From assembly GCA_030611905.1 (NCBI GenBank), contig JAUWOX010000059.1, positions 1-6,651 on the forward strand: a DNA stretch of 6,651 bases, in the 5' to 3' direction. The DNA is from a bacterium. Its GTDB lineage: Bacteria; Patescibacteriota; JABMPQ01; JAQVVF01. The notes below the pieces were generated by a model, which was not told the origin of the DNA, did not search any database, and saw only the letters and a program-made list of their open reading frames with translations. A program made the position numbers and the translations under genes. Below are positions 1 to 5,722 of the stretch, piece by piece (within the stretch, counting starts at the first letter, position 1; every line of letters starts with the position of its first letter).

Positions 1-2
1 GT

Positions 3-473
3 GATGTTGAAACATGGTGGAGGCGCGCGAAAGCGGAATTAGGCGCTGATGATCCTGATAAATTTGTATCTGCAGCGAGAAATCTTAGAATTCTTTTTCC
101 AAAGAGATTTTCTAAGTTGACTTTTGATAAACAAAAAGTGAGGAGTTTGAGGAACTTGGATCCAATAAGAAAACCTAGATCAAAGTTTAATCCAGGAGCG
201 CATTTAGCTAATTATGTCGCTAATTTAAGAATTGCTTTTCCAGAAATTTGGAAAGAAATTAGCTTGACTTCAGATGATCAGGATATGATATTAAAGGATT
301 TCGAACAGCTGAAGGGTTCAAGGGAGATTGTTCCTTTAATTGTTCTGTCTGCTAATATGAAGATTATTGAGGCAGGCGAAGTAAAAATTACAGATAAGGG
401 CCTAGAGCTGATTATGAAAAAGGAAGATTTTAAGGTAAAGAAAGGGCCGAGACCGGAGAGAAGAGCGTTTTAA
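3..473 (+). CDS. Helical-repeat protein of unknown function (5'-truncated by window edge)
   Basis: The reading frame is open from the left edge (first full codon at 3) to a TAA at 471-473, giving 156 residues. A TTG at 117 could serve as a start, but coherent protein continues upstream of it, so the gene most likely begins outside the window. The visible protein contains about three degenerate repeats. Their cores are ARNLRILFP (residues 25-33), VANLRIAFP (72-80) and SANMKIIEAGEV (116-127), with the conserved Asn spaced 47 and 44 residues apart. Each core sits in a predicted amphipathic helical stretch, followed by a short loop and a Lys/Asp-rich linker. The C-terminus is basic (GPRPERRAF). 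There are no cysteines, membrane segments or catalytic motifs. I recall similar A-N-L-K/R-I-L-F-P repeats in uncharacterised CPR proteins but cannot verify this. It ends 8 nt before hydB, so co-transcription is possible, but nothing ties it functionally to the hydrogenase. Confidence 0.75.
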   Translation, partial: DVETWWRRAKAELGADDPDKFVSAARNLRILFPKRFSKLTFDKQKVRSLRNLDPIRKPRSKFNPGAHLANYVANLRIAFPEIWKEISLTSDDQDMILKDFEQLKGSREIVPLIVLSANMKIIEAGEVKITDKGLELIMKKEDFKVKKGPRPERRAF

Positions 474-481
474 ATTTATTA

Positions 482-1489
482 ATGACAAAAAGAAAATTTT
501 ACGAATTTATTAATTTTTTGCAGAAGGATCACAAGGTCTATGGTCCGATTTTAGATAAGTCGAGTAAAAGGTTATTAATTGAGGAAATTGATAATCCTGA
601 GGTTGTTGTTCTTGATGGTAAGCTGACTTATTATTCTTTTAAGCGTTTGTTTTTTCCAGCTTGTGAGACTTTATTTAAGTATAAGAATAATAAATTGAAA
701 GAGCCAGATTTTAATTATCATAAGCAGGTGGCTTTGGGAATGACAGTTTTTGATTTAAAGGCATTGAATTTATATGATCAGGTTTTTGCTAAGGATCCTT
801 ATTATCAATCGAGAAGGCAAGAGACTTTAGTCATAGGTTATAGTATTGTGGGTAAGCGAGATGTAGAAAGTGAAATGATTTTTCAATCAAAATATGAAGA
901 GCATATTTTGGAACATTTGAAGTTTGATATTTTTTTGGAAATTGCTGATATAGAGGAATTAGGTGTAAATGGCTCCGAGATAGAAGTATTTACAGGATCA
1001 TACAGGGGGCAGGAAATTTTGAACGATTTTAATTATAGAAAGCACGAGCATATTGAATATGTTGGTCCGATTAGAGAAGAGGGCCTAGATAAGGATATGG
1101 TGAAAGTGTGGAAGAAATTAAAAAAGAATTATCTTAAAACTATCTGGGAGGAATTAGGTAAGAGATGTATTGAGTGTGGGCAGTGCGCAATAGTTTGTCC
1201 AACGTGTTATTGTTTTAGGATAGATGATGAACCAAGTTTAAGTAAAGGCGAGGGCAAGCGAAATCGATGCTGGGATGCTTGTATGTATCATGAATTTTCA
1301 GAGATTGCTGGTGATTATCGGTCTTTGTCTTCGACAGCACAGAGAATGTGGTTTTATTTTTATCATAAGTTTGTAAGAGTGCCTGAAAAATATAAGATTC
1401 CTGGGTGTGTTAAATGTGGTCGTTGTACTGATGTTTGTCCGGTGGGAATTGATTTTATGGGCGTGCTTGATAGAATATTAAAATCTTAG
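482..1489 (+). CDS. hydB: Sulfhydrogenase-type [NiFe] hydrogenase beta subunit, iron-sulfur protein (HydB; AsrA-like)
   Basis: This 335-residue cytosolic electron-transfer subunit would pass electrons between the diaphorase HydG and the hydrogenase small subunit. The C-terminal third has two ferredoxin-type motifs: C229-x2-C232-x2-C235-x3-C239-P and C309-x2-C312-x2-C315-x3-C319-P, expected to bind two [4Fe-4S] clusters. Extra cysteines C242 and C244 (PTCYC) and an R-C-W-D-A-C motif (C263, C267) lie between them, as in HydB and the sulfite reductase subunit AsrA. The N-terminal 200 residues follow the family (YGP at 20-22, a FFP motif near 57-59, DPYYQSRR at 105-112). However, the equivalent of the family C-D motif reads TVFD (88-91), and the later Cys-rich loop (about 119-145) has no cysteine. 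Only C61 remains in this half. The ATG at 482 has no Shine-Dalgarno sequence; the nearest purine run (455-460) is 21 nt away. hydG starts 3 nt after the TAG stop. HydB is clearly preferred to AsrA because of the hydG-hydD-hydA context. Confidence 0.93.
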   Translation: MTKRKFYEFINFLQKDHKVYGPILDKSSKRLLIEEIDNPEVVVLDGKLTYYSFKRLFFPACETLFKYKNNKLKEPDFNYHKQVALGMTVFDLKALNLYDQVFAKDPYYQSRRQETLVIGYSIVGKRDVESEMIFQSKYEEHILEHLKFDIFLEIADIEELGVNGSEIEVFTGSYRGQEILNDFNYRKHEHIEYVGPIREEGLDKDMVKVWKKLKKNYLKTIWEELGKRCIECGQCAIVCPTCYCFRIDDEPSLSKGEGKRNRCWDACMYHEFSEIAGDYRSLSSTAQRMWFYFYHKFVRVPEKYKIPGCVKCGRCTDVCPVGIDFMGVLDRILKS

Positions 1490-1492
1490 ATT

Positions 1493-2332
1493 ATGTTTAA
1501 TCCGTATCAAACAAAGAGCGTTGTGATTAGAAAAATAATAAAAGAATCATCCGATGCGAAGCGGTTTGTTTTGGAATTTCAAGATAAGGAATATGCCAAG
1601 CAGTTTGATTTTTTGCCAGGTCAGTTTATAGAAATTTCTATTCCTGGTTTTAATGAGGCACCTTTTACTTTTGGCTCTAGTTCTAAGAATAAAGAATTTT
1701 TTGAAATTGCAGTTAGAGATGTTGGTTCTTTGACCAGTGCTTTAAGTCAAATGAAGGTTAGTGATGAAGTTGGAATGAGAGGGCCTTTCGGCAATGGGTT
1801 CCCAATGGATTTATTAAAGTCTAGAAATTTATTGCTTGTGTCTGGTGGTTGCGGGTTTGTGCCATTGAGATCTGTGACAGAGGAATATCTAGACCGAAAA
1901 GATGAATTTGAAGGAAAACTGCAAGTATTTTATGGAGCTCGGTCATATGATGATTTGTTGTTTAAAGATGATTTTGAAAAGTGGCTTGGAGCGGGAATAG
2001 ATTTAAATTTGAAGGTTGATAAGCAAGATAAGTCTTGTGATTCTTCGAAATTTAAATGCGATACTGGATTAGTAACAGAGTTGTTTGGTAAAGTTGATTT
2101 AGTTGAAAGGCCAGTTGTGTTTATTTGTGGTCCACCATTAATGGCCAAATTTGTGATTCAAGAATTGGATAAATTAAAGGTTGAGTATTCTGATATATAT
2201 ATTTCTTTAGAGAGAAGAATGGAATGCGGGCTGGGGGTTTGTGAACATTGTGCTGTGGGGCCATATTATGTTTGTAAGGATGGGCCAGTATTTAGCTGGG
2301 ATAAAATAGAGTGGATACCTGGAATTATTTAA
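1493..2332 (+). CDS. hydG: Sulfhydrogenase-type hydrogenase gamma subunit, FAD/NAD(P)-binding diaphorase (HydG)
   Basis: This 279-residue ferredoxin-NADP+ reductase/PyrK-like flavoprotein would exchange electrons between NAD(P)H and the hydrogenase iron-sulfur chain. The FAD-binding barrel covers about residues 5-105, with LPGQF at 41-45. The flavin-contact segment reads EAPFTFGSSS (55-64), where related reductases have an R-P-Y-S-like motif. The NAD(P)-binding half has the G-G-x-G loop at 117-124 (SGGCGFVP) and CGPPLM at 212-217. The C-terminus carries a [2Fe-2S] motif, C245-x4-C250-x2-C253-x7-C261, followed by DGPVF, which is typical of HydG and PyrK. Pairing with a two-cluster HydB and the absence of NuoE/F-like subunits point to group 3b rather than 3d. 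The ATG at 1493 lies 3 nt after the hydB stop and lacks a clear ribosome binding site, so translational coupling is likely. PyrK of dihydroorotate dehydrogenase is the main alternative and is ruled out by context. Confidence 0.94.
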   Translation: MFNPYQTKSVVIRKIIKESSDAKRFVLEFQDKEYAKQFDFLPGQFIEISIPGFNEAPFTFGSSSKNKEFFEIAVRDVGSLTSALSQMKVSDEVGMRGPFGNGFPMDLLKSRNLLLVSGGCGFVPLRSVTEEYLDRKDEFEGKLQVFYGARSYDDLLFKDDFEKWLGAGIDLNLKVDKQDKSCDSSKFKCDTGLVTELFGKVDLVERPVVFICGPPLMAKFVIQELDKLKVEYSDIYISLERRMECGLGVCEHCAVGPYYVCKDGPVFSWDKIEWIPGII

Positions 2333-2353
2333 AATTATAAATTAAAAATTATA
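2331..2353 (+). repeat. Short AT-only direct repeat in the hydG-cbiM spacer
   Basis: The nonamer AAAATTATA occurs at 2331-2339 and again at 2345-2353, a 14-nt offset. It spans the hydG stop codon and most of the 23-nt spacer, the longest gap between genes in the window. It could be a simple low-complexity spacer or part of a weak promoter-like A/T element for the inserted gene block. There is no G/C stem and U-run to support a terminator. Confidence 0.4.
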
Positions 2354-2355
2354 GG

Positions 2356-3078
2356 ATGCATATACCTGATGGATTTTTAAATAATAAAGTTTCAGTTAGT
2401 TTGATCGGGGCGGCAATAGCTGTTGTGGTTTTAAGTGTAAAAAAGATTAGGCAAAGGCTTTTTGAGAGAGTTCCGGTTGCTAAGAAAAAGCTGGCAGTGG
2501 CGGAGGGTATTGATATTAATGATGTCGAGGTTTCTTTTAAATATAGTTTGACAAAGATTGGGGAGAATAAGATTTATAAAATGGCGGTTATCGGGGCTTT
2601 TGTTTTTGCGGCGCAGATGGTTAATTTTCCAGTGATAGGCGGAACCTCTGGTCATCTATTGGGCGGGGTTTTGGCGGCAGTAATCTTAGGGCCGCTTGAA
2701 GGATTTTTAGTAATTGCTATTGTTTTGGCCTTGCAGTCTTTGTTTTTTGGAGATGGTGGGATTATGGCTTTGGGCGCAAACATTATTAATATAGGATTGG
2801 TGGGGGCGATTGGTGGTTATTATATCTATTATTTTTTCAATAAGAAATTTAAAAAGAAATTATTAAGTGCGTTTTTGGCGGCGTGGATATCGGTGATTTT
2901 GGCTTCGGTTGTCTGTGCAATGGAATTAGTTTTGTCTGGGACATATTCTTTTGGAGAGATTTTGAGAGCGATGATCTTGATTCATTTTTTTATTGGAATT
3001 GGTGAGGGCTTGATTACGGTTTGTATTTTAAAATTGTTATTGCGATATTGTCCTAAAATTTTAAAGAATGAAAAATAA
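2356..3078 (+). CDS. Nickel/cobalt ECF transporter substrate-binding permease (CbiM/NikM family)
   Basis: This 240-residue integral membrane protein is the metal-binding S component of an energy-coupling-factor importer. The N-terminus, MHIPDGFL, is the family signature: in solved NikM/CbiM proteins the metal is held by the free N-terminus, His2 and a His in the second helix. The second ligand is visible as H100 in GGTSGHLLGG (95-104), after FVFAAQMVNFP (82-92). About six hydrophobic segments can be drawn: 12-28, 75-93, 98-112, 114-130, 132-159 and 168-192, with a last one near 205-228. The loop between helices 1 and 2 (about 29-74) is highly charged. It is about 33 residues longer than usual, since the second ligand is near residue 67 in the proteins I know. 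The start is fixed by the required His2. No convincing ribosome binding site is present. Its place among hydrogenase genes argues for Ni2+ rather than Co2+. No CbiQ or CbiO gene is present in the window. Confidence 0.9.
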   Translation: MHIPDGFLNNKVSVSLIGAAIAVVVLSVKKIRQRLFERVPVAKKKLAVAEGIDINDVEVSFKYSLTKIGENKIYKMAVIGAFVFAAQMVNFPVIGGTSGHLLGGVLAAVILGPLEGFLVIAIVLALQSLFFGDGGIMALGANIINIGLVGAIGGYYIYYFFNKKFKKKLLSAFLAAWISVILASVVCAMELVLSGTYSFGEILRAMILIHFFIGIGEGLITVCILKLLLRYCPKILKNEK

Positions 3079-3382
3079 AGAAATAAAAATTATTTTAATA
3101 GGTGCTTTAATAGTTGGGGGAATTGTTTCTTTGTTCGCTTCGAGTTTTCCTGATGGTTTGGAAAAAGTGGCAGAGGATAGAGGATTTATTGATAAAGGAT
3201 TTTCGATTATTTCAGGGATGATGCCAGATTATTTGTTTCCGGGAATTGAAAATGAGATGCTGGCAACTTCTTTGGCTGGGATTTGGGGAACATTGTTAGT
3301 TTTTGTAGTAATTTTTATAGTTGGGAAATTGTTAATTAAAAGATATGTGCTTGATGATTCCGGGAAAAGTGAAAAAAAATAA
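3068..3382 (+). CDS. PDGLE-domain / CbiN-like accessory membrane subunit of the metal transporter
   Basis: This 104-residue protein has two predicted membrane helices (about 8-27 and 67-90). Between them is an extracytoplasmic loop carrying SSFPDGLEKVAEDRGF (26-41), which contains the PDGLE signature of CbiN-like/PDGLE-domain partners of CbiM/NikM. Such two-helix subunits pack against the permease and are needed for metal loading or transport. The ATG at 3068 overlaps the end of the permease gene by 11 nt and has no clear Shine-Dalgarno sequence, so coupled translation is likely. The hydrophilic C-terminal tail (about 91-104, rich in Lys, Asp and Ser) is encoded by DNA that also holds the first 38 nt of hypC in another frame. 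Orthologous proteins can be fused to the C-terminus of CbiM; here the two are separate genes. Confidence 0.88.
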   Translation: MKNKEIKIILIGALIVGGIVSLFASSFPDGLEKVAEDRGFIDKGFSIISGMMPDYLFPGIENEMLATSLAGIWGTLLVFVVIFIVGKLLIKRYVLDDSGKSEKK

Positions 3383-3548
3383 TAAAGTTGGTTTTGTAAT
3401 TGGATATAGAGAGAGTGAATCCAGGGTCTCGAATTCTTTGATTAAAAATGTTAAAATTGGTGACTGGGTGATTATCCAAAACAAATTTATAACTCAAAAA
3501 TTAAGCAATCAACAGGCGAGAGATTTTTTTCAATTGATTAAAAAATAA
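3345..3548 (+). CDS. hypC: [NiFe] hydrogenase maturation chaperone HypC
   Basis: This small 67-residue protein begins MCLMIPGKV, matching the HypC/HupF signature M-C-L-A-I-P-G-K. Cys2, the residue that binds HypD and the large-subunit precursor, is present, which fixes the start at 3345. The rest follows the family: GFVIGY (16-21), then V-K-I-G-D-W-V-I-I-Q (36-45, for the usual V-G-D-Y-V-L-V-H), then ITQKLSNQQARDFFQLI (49-65, for the usual A-I-x-K-L-x-x-x-E-A). HypC carries the Fe(CN)2CO group from HypD to the immature large subunit, here presumably HydA. It is slightly short for the family (usually 70-95 residues), with the variable C-terminal tail missing. The gene starts 38 nt inside the preceding PDGLE gene, in a different frame, and ends 1 nt before the EamA gene. 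No other hyp gene is in the window, so HypA, B, D, E and F must be encoded elsewhere. Confidence 0.88.
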   Translation: MCLMIPGKVKKNNKVGFVIGYRESESRVSNSLIKNVKIGDWVIIQNKFITQKLSNQQARDFFQLIKK

Positions 3549-3549
3549 T

Positions 3550-4455
3550 ATGAAAAACAAAGGTATTTTATTAGTGTTGGGGACAGCGGTTATTTCAGGA
3601 GTATCGATTTTTATTAATCAATTTGGTGTTAAAGTAGTTAATCCATATATTTTTACGGGGTTTAAGAATGTTGTGGTTGTATTGTTTTTAGTCGGGATAA
3701 TTTTATTGATGAAAGAATTTAAGAATTTTAGAAAATTGCAAAGGAGGGATTGGTTGAGATTGTTGTTAATTGGTGTAATTGGTGGCGGTATTCCTTTTTT
3801 GATGTTTTTTAAGGGATTGAGCATGAGCACTGGTCCGGAGGCTTCGTATATTCATAAATTTTTATTTATTTTTATTGCGATCTTAGCGCCGGTATTTTTG
3901 AAAGAAAAATTGAAATGGCATTATTTAATTGGTTTAGTTTTTTTATTGATTGGTAGTGTGTTGTTGTTTCAAGTCAATGGTTCTTTGTCTTGGGGTAAGG
4001 GCGATGCGTTGATCTTAGGGGCGACTTTATTATGGGCGATCGAAAATATGATTTCAAAACGAACTATTAAAACTATTTCACCGAGAATTGTGGCGTGGGG
4101 GAGGATGGCTTTTGGTTCTTTAGTTATCATGATTTTTTGGGCGATAACTGGTCAGGCCGCGAGTTTGCTGACATTGAATTTAAGTCAAATCGGTTGGGTA
4201 TTGCTGACGGCATTATTATTATGTGGTTATGTTTTGACTTGGTATTCAGGTTTGAAATATATTCCATTGACTTATGCAGCTGGAATATTGGCTTTAGGCG
4301 CGCCGATAACGAGTTTATTGCAGTTAATTCAGGGAAAAGTTTTTGTGGCAGAGCAGATATGGGGAATTAGTTTAATGTTTTTAGGAATGATTATTTTTGT
4401 AACAATAGATAAATTTGGAAGTGATTATTTTAAGGGCAAGTTATGTTTACACTAA
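3550..4455 (+). CDS. EamA/DMT-superfamily transporter, substrate unknown
   Basis: This 301-residue protein has ten predicted membrane helices arranged as two EamA repeats. Approximate spans are 5-24, 34-54, 70-88, 99-116, 124-141 and then 150-168, 180-200, 213-233, 240-260, 269-287. Typical family features are the conserved PEASYIHKF stretch at the start of helix 4 (96-104), the FLKEKL segment after it (116-121), and the corresponding second-half stretch with TYAAGILALGAPI (241-253). DMT proteins export or exchange small metabolites such as amino acids, sugars or nucleotide precursors, and the sequence gives no way to choose. The ATG at 3550 lies 1 nt after the hypC stop. The last 13 nt overlap the next gene, and the final residues (GKLCLH) are probably non-essential. 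Its location inside the hydrogenase cluster suggests co-expression, but a direct role in hydrogenase assembly is not established. Confidence 0.87.
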   Translation: MKNKGILLVLGTAVISGVSIFINQFGVKVVNPYIFTGFKNVVVVLFLVGIILLMKEFKNFRKLQRRDWLRLLLIGVIGGGIPFLMFFKGLSMSTGPEASYIHKFLFIFIAILAPVFLKEKLKWHYLIGLVFLLIGSVLLFQVNGSLSWGKGDALILGATLLWAIENMISKRTIKTISPRIVAWGRMAFGSLVIMIFWAITGQAASLLTLNLSQIGWVLLTALLLCGYVLTWYSGLKYIPLTYAAGILALGAPITSLLQLIQGKVFVAEQIWGISLMFLGMIIFVTIDKFGSDYFKGKLCLH

Positions 4456-4946
4456 AGGATGCTTGTAAATATTCGTTAGTTCCCCATCGGCTTGGATTTT
4501 GTGGACCAAATGAGGATTGCTCGGAAACATTTTTGAATTATATTGAAGGACGTAGTTCTAATATAGCTGAGATAAAGGAAATTTTAAAAAAATTCAAACC
4601 AGTTTATTATTATTGTAAAAGGATTGCTAAATCTAATGGAACTAAGGATCCCATGGACGAGAGAGTCTTGGAGGCATATTGGATAGGAAATGATTTGTTA
4701 AGAAAGGCAAGGTACAAAAATGGAGGATATCTTCATCATTCGTATCATGTTTGGCAGAGAAAGCCGTTTAACCCCGATATAAAATTAACTGATAGAATGA
4801 AGAGAATCTGTCAAATTAGCGTAAGAAGAGTTGGAAATAATTATTATGCATACCACTGGAAAGAGAGAATCCAGAGATTGAACAAAGAGCAGGTTGAGAA
4901 TTTGAAATATTATACTAAAGCGAATAAATGTTTGAGCAAAAACTAA
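4443..4946 (+). CDS. Conserved protein of unknown function, hydrogenase-associated (possibly DUF6390-like)
   Basis: This is a 167-residue soluble protein with no signal peptide or membrane helix. Three blocks look strongly constrained: SLVPHRLGFCGPNEDC (11-26), DPMDERVLEAYWIGNDLL (69-86) and HHSYHVWQ (98-105). A further aromatic/His stretch, YYAYHWKERI, lies at 134-143. The His, Cys and Asp residues in these blocks could form a metal or active site, but that is inference. The pattern reminds me of an uncharacterised family I recall as DUF6390, seen near [NiFe] hydrogenases; I cannot confirm the name here. The gene overlaps the EamA gene by 13 nt and hydD by 19 nt, so it is firmly embedded in the operon. 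It has the only plausible Shine-Dalgarno in the window, AAGGG at 4432-4436, 6 nt before the ATG. The start is supported because the conserved block begins near residue 11 and the next Met is residue 71. An accessory or maturation role for the hydrogenase is the leading guess. Confidence 0.8.
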   Translation: MFTLKDACKYSLVPHRLGFCGPNEDCSETFLNYIEGRSSNIAEIKEILKKFKPVYYYCKRIAKSNGTKDPMDERVLEAYWIGNDLLRKARYKNGGYLHHSYHVWQRKPFNPDIKLTDRMKRICQISVRRVGNNYYAYHWKERIQRLNKEQVENLKYYTKANKCLSKN

Positions 4947-5722
4947 AAGTAGCCATGGTGTCATTAACTTCTTGTGAGGGTTGTTATTTCTCGTTGCTTA
5001 ATTTGGGAAATGAATTTTTGGAAGTGGCTGATAAGATTAACTTGATTAAATTTAGATTGATTGAAGAAAAGGAACATGATGAGAATGAGAAGTATGATTT
5101 GACGTTTGTCGAAGGTAGTCCAATAACAAAAGATAATTTTACTAAGCTAAAGAGTCTAAGAAAAAGATCGAAGCTTTTAGTGGCATTGGGCGGATGCGCG
5201 CATACTGGTGGAACATATGCAATGAGAAATCATACTAATAAAGAAGAGGCGATGAAGTATACTTACCCTGAGAATCACAAAAAAATTTTTAATCCTAATA
5301 TCGTAGAGTTGGCGAAGATCGTTAAGATTGATGCGATTATTCCGACTTGTCCAATTAACCCGGAAGAGTTTATTAGATTTGTCTCGCATGTTTTGAATGA
5401 AGTTGATTTCAAGATTGTTGAACGGCCTGTTTGTTATGAATGCCAATTGGCAGGAGCAGAATGTTTATTGAAAAAAGGTGAGCCATGCTTTGGACCAATA
5501 GCTCTGGGTGGATGTACGGCTCCTTGTCCAAGGGCTGGAATGCCGTGTCAAATTTGTCGGGGGCCGATGAAAGGGATTAATTGGGATAATTTTAAAAAGA
5601 AAATTGAGAAAGTTATGGGAAGTAAAAAATGGGAACGGGATTATAAGGAAATGTTGGAGATATTTAATATTAAGAATTTAGTAAATAGAAAACAGAAAGC
5701 AGAAAATAGTCATGAAGATTAG
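4928..5722 (+). CDS. hydD: [NiFe] hydrogenase small (delta) subunit, group 3b type (HydD)
   Basis: This 264-residue iron-sulfur subunit relays electrons from the NiFe site in HydA. Twelve cysteines fit three [4Fe-4S] clusters. The proximal set is C16-x2-C19 (LTSCEGCYF), C90 (ALGGCAHTGG) and C141 (IPTCPINP). The medial and distal sets come from C169-x2-C172, C179 and C187 (KKGEPCFGP), plus C196-x3-C200-P and C207-x2-C210-RGP. There is no Tat signal, which is expected for a cytosolic group 3 enzyme. The ATG at 4928 gives the usual 15-residue lead to the first cysteine; the later Met10 would remove the first beta strand. The gene begins 19 nt inside its upstream neighbour and ends 11 nt inside the GNAT gene. 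The last 12 or so residues (VNRKQKAENSHED region) are charged, unlike a conserved fold, and partly encoded by a 7-nt tandem repeat. The homologous archaeal gene directly precedes hydA; here another gene intervenes. Confidence 0.94.
   Translation: MFEQKLKVAMVSLTSCEGCYFSLLNLGNEFLEVADKINLIKFRLIEEKEHDENEKYDLTFVEGSPITKDNFTKLKSLRKRSKLLVALGGCAHTGGTYAMRNHTNKEEAMKYTYPENHKKIFNPNIVELAKIVKIDAIIPTCPINPEEFIRFVSHVLNEVDFKIVERPVCYECQLAGAECLLKKGEPCFGPIALGGCTAPCPRAGMPCQICRGPMKGINWDNFKKKIEKVMGSKKWERDYKEMLEIFNIKNLVNRKQKAENSHED
5687..5709 (+). repeat. Three-copy 7-nt tandem repeat at the 3' end of hydD
   Basis: The units are AGAAAAC (5687-5693), AGAAAGC (5694-5700) and AGAAAAT (5701-5707), followed by a partial AG. 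The repeat lies in the last codons of hydD and ends just before the GNAT start codon at 5712. It encodes part of the charged HydD tail. I associate similar AGAAAAC runs with gene-junction spacers in CPR genomes, but cannot verify that here. Confidence 0.6.

Noticed and set aside
117..119. TTG as the true start of the first gene
   Set aside because: The same frame is open back to position 3 and encodes a matching repeat core (residues 25-33), so the gene most likely starts before the window.
482..1489. Anaerobic sulfite reductase operon (AsrA/AsrB) instead of a hydrogenase
   Set aside because: AsrA and HydB are similar, but no AsrC-like gene is present, and HydD and HydA with the L1 motif RICGIC follow in the same operon.
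1930..2148. Minus-strand open frame of 72 codons
   Set aside because: It lies wholly inside hydG, which has clear domain motifs; the antisense product has no recognisable features.
2333..2355. Terminator or riboswitch before the nickel permease gene
   Set aside because: The 23-nt spacer is A/T-only with a short direct repeat. It is too short for a metal riboswitch and has no GC stem with U-run.
2431..2655. Minus-strand open frame of 74 codons
   Set aside because: It is antisense to the CbiM/NikM gene and shows no conserved motif or start signal.
3618..3830. Minus-strand open frame of 70 codons
   Set aside because: It is antisense to the EamA gene, with low-complexity Asn/Thr/Ile-rich composition.
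4095..4370. Plus-strand frame of 91 codons inside the EamA gene
   Set aside because: It is an alternative frame of the membrane helices of the EamA transporter, with no family resemblance.
5177..5446. Minus-strand open frame of 89 codons
   Set aside because: It is antisense to the cysteine-rich core of hydD, whose coding sense is certain.
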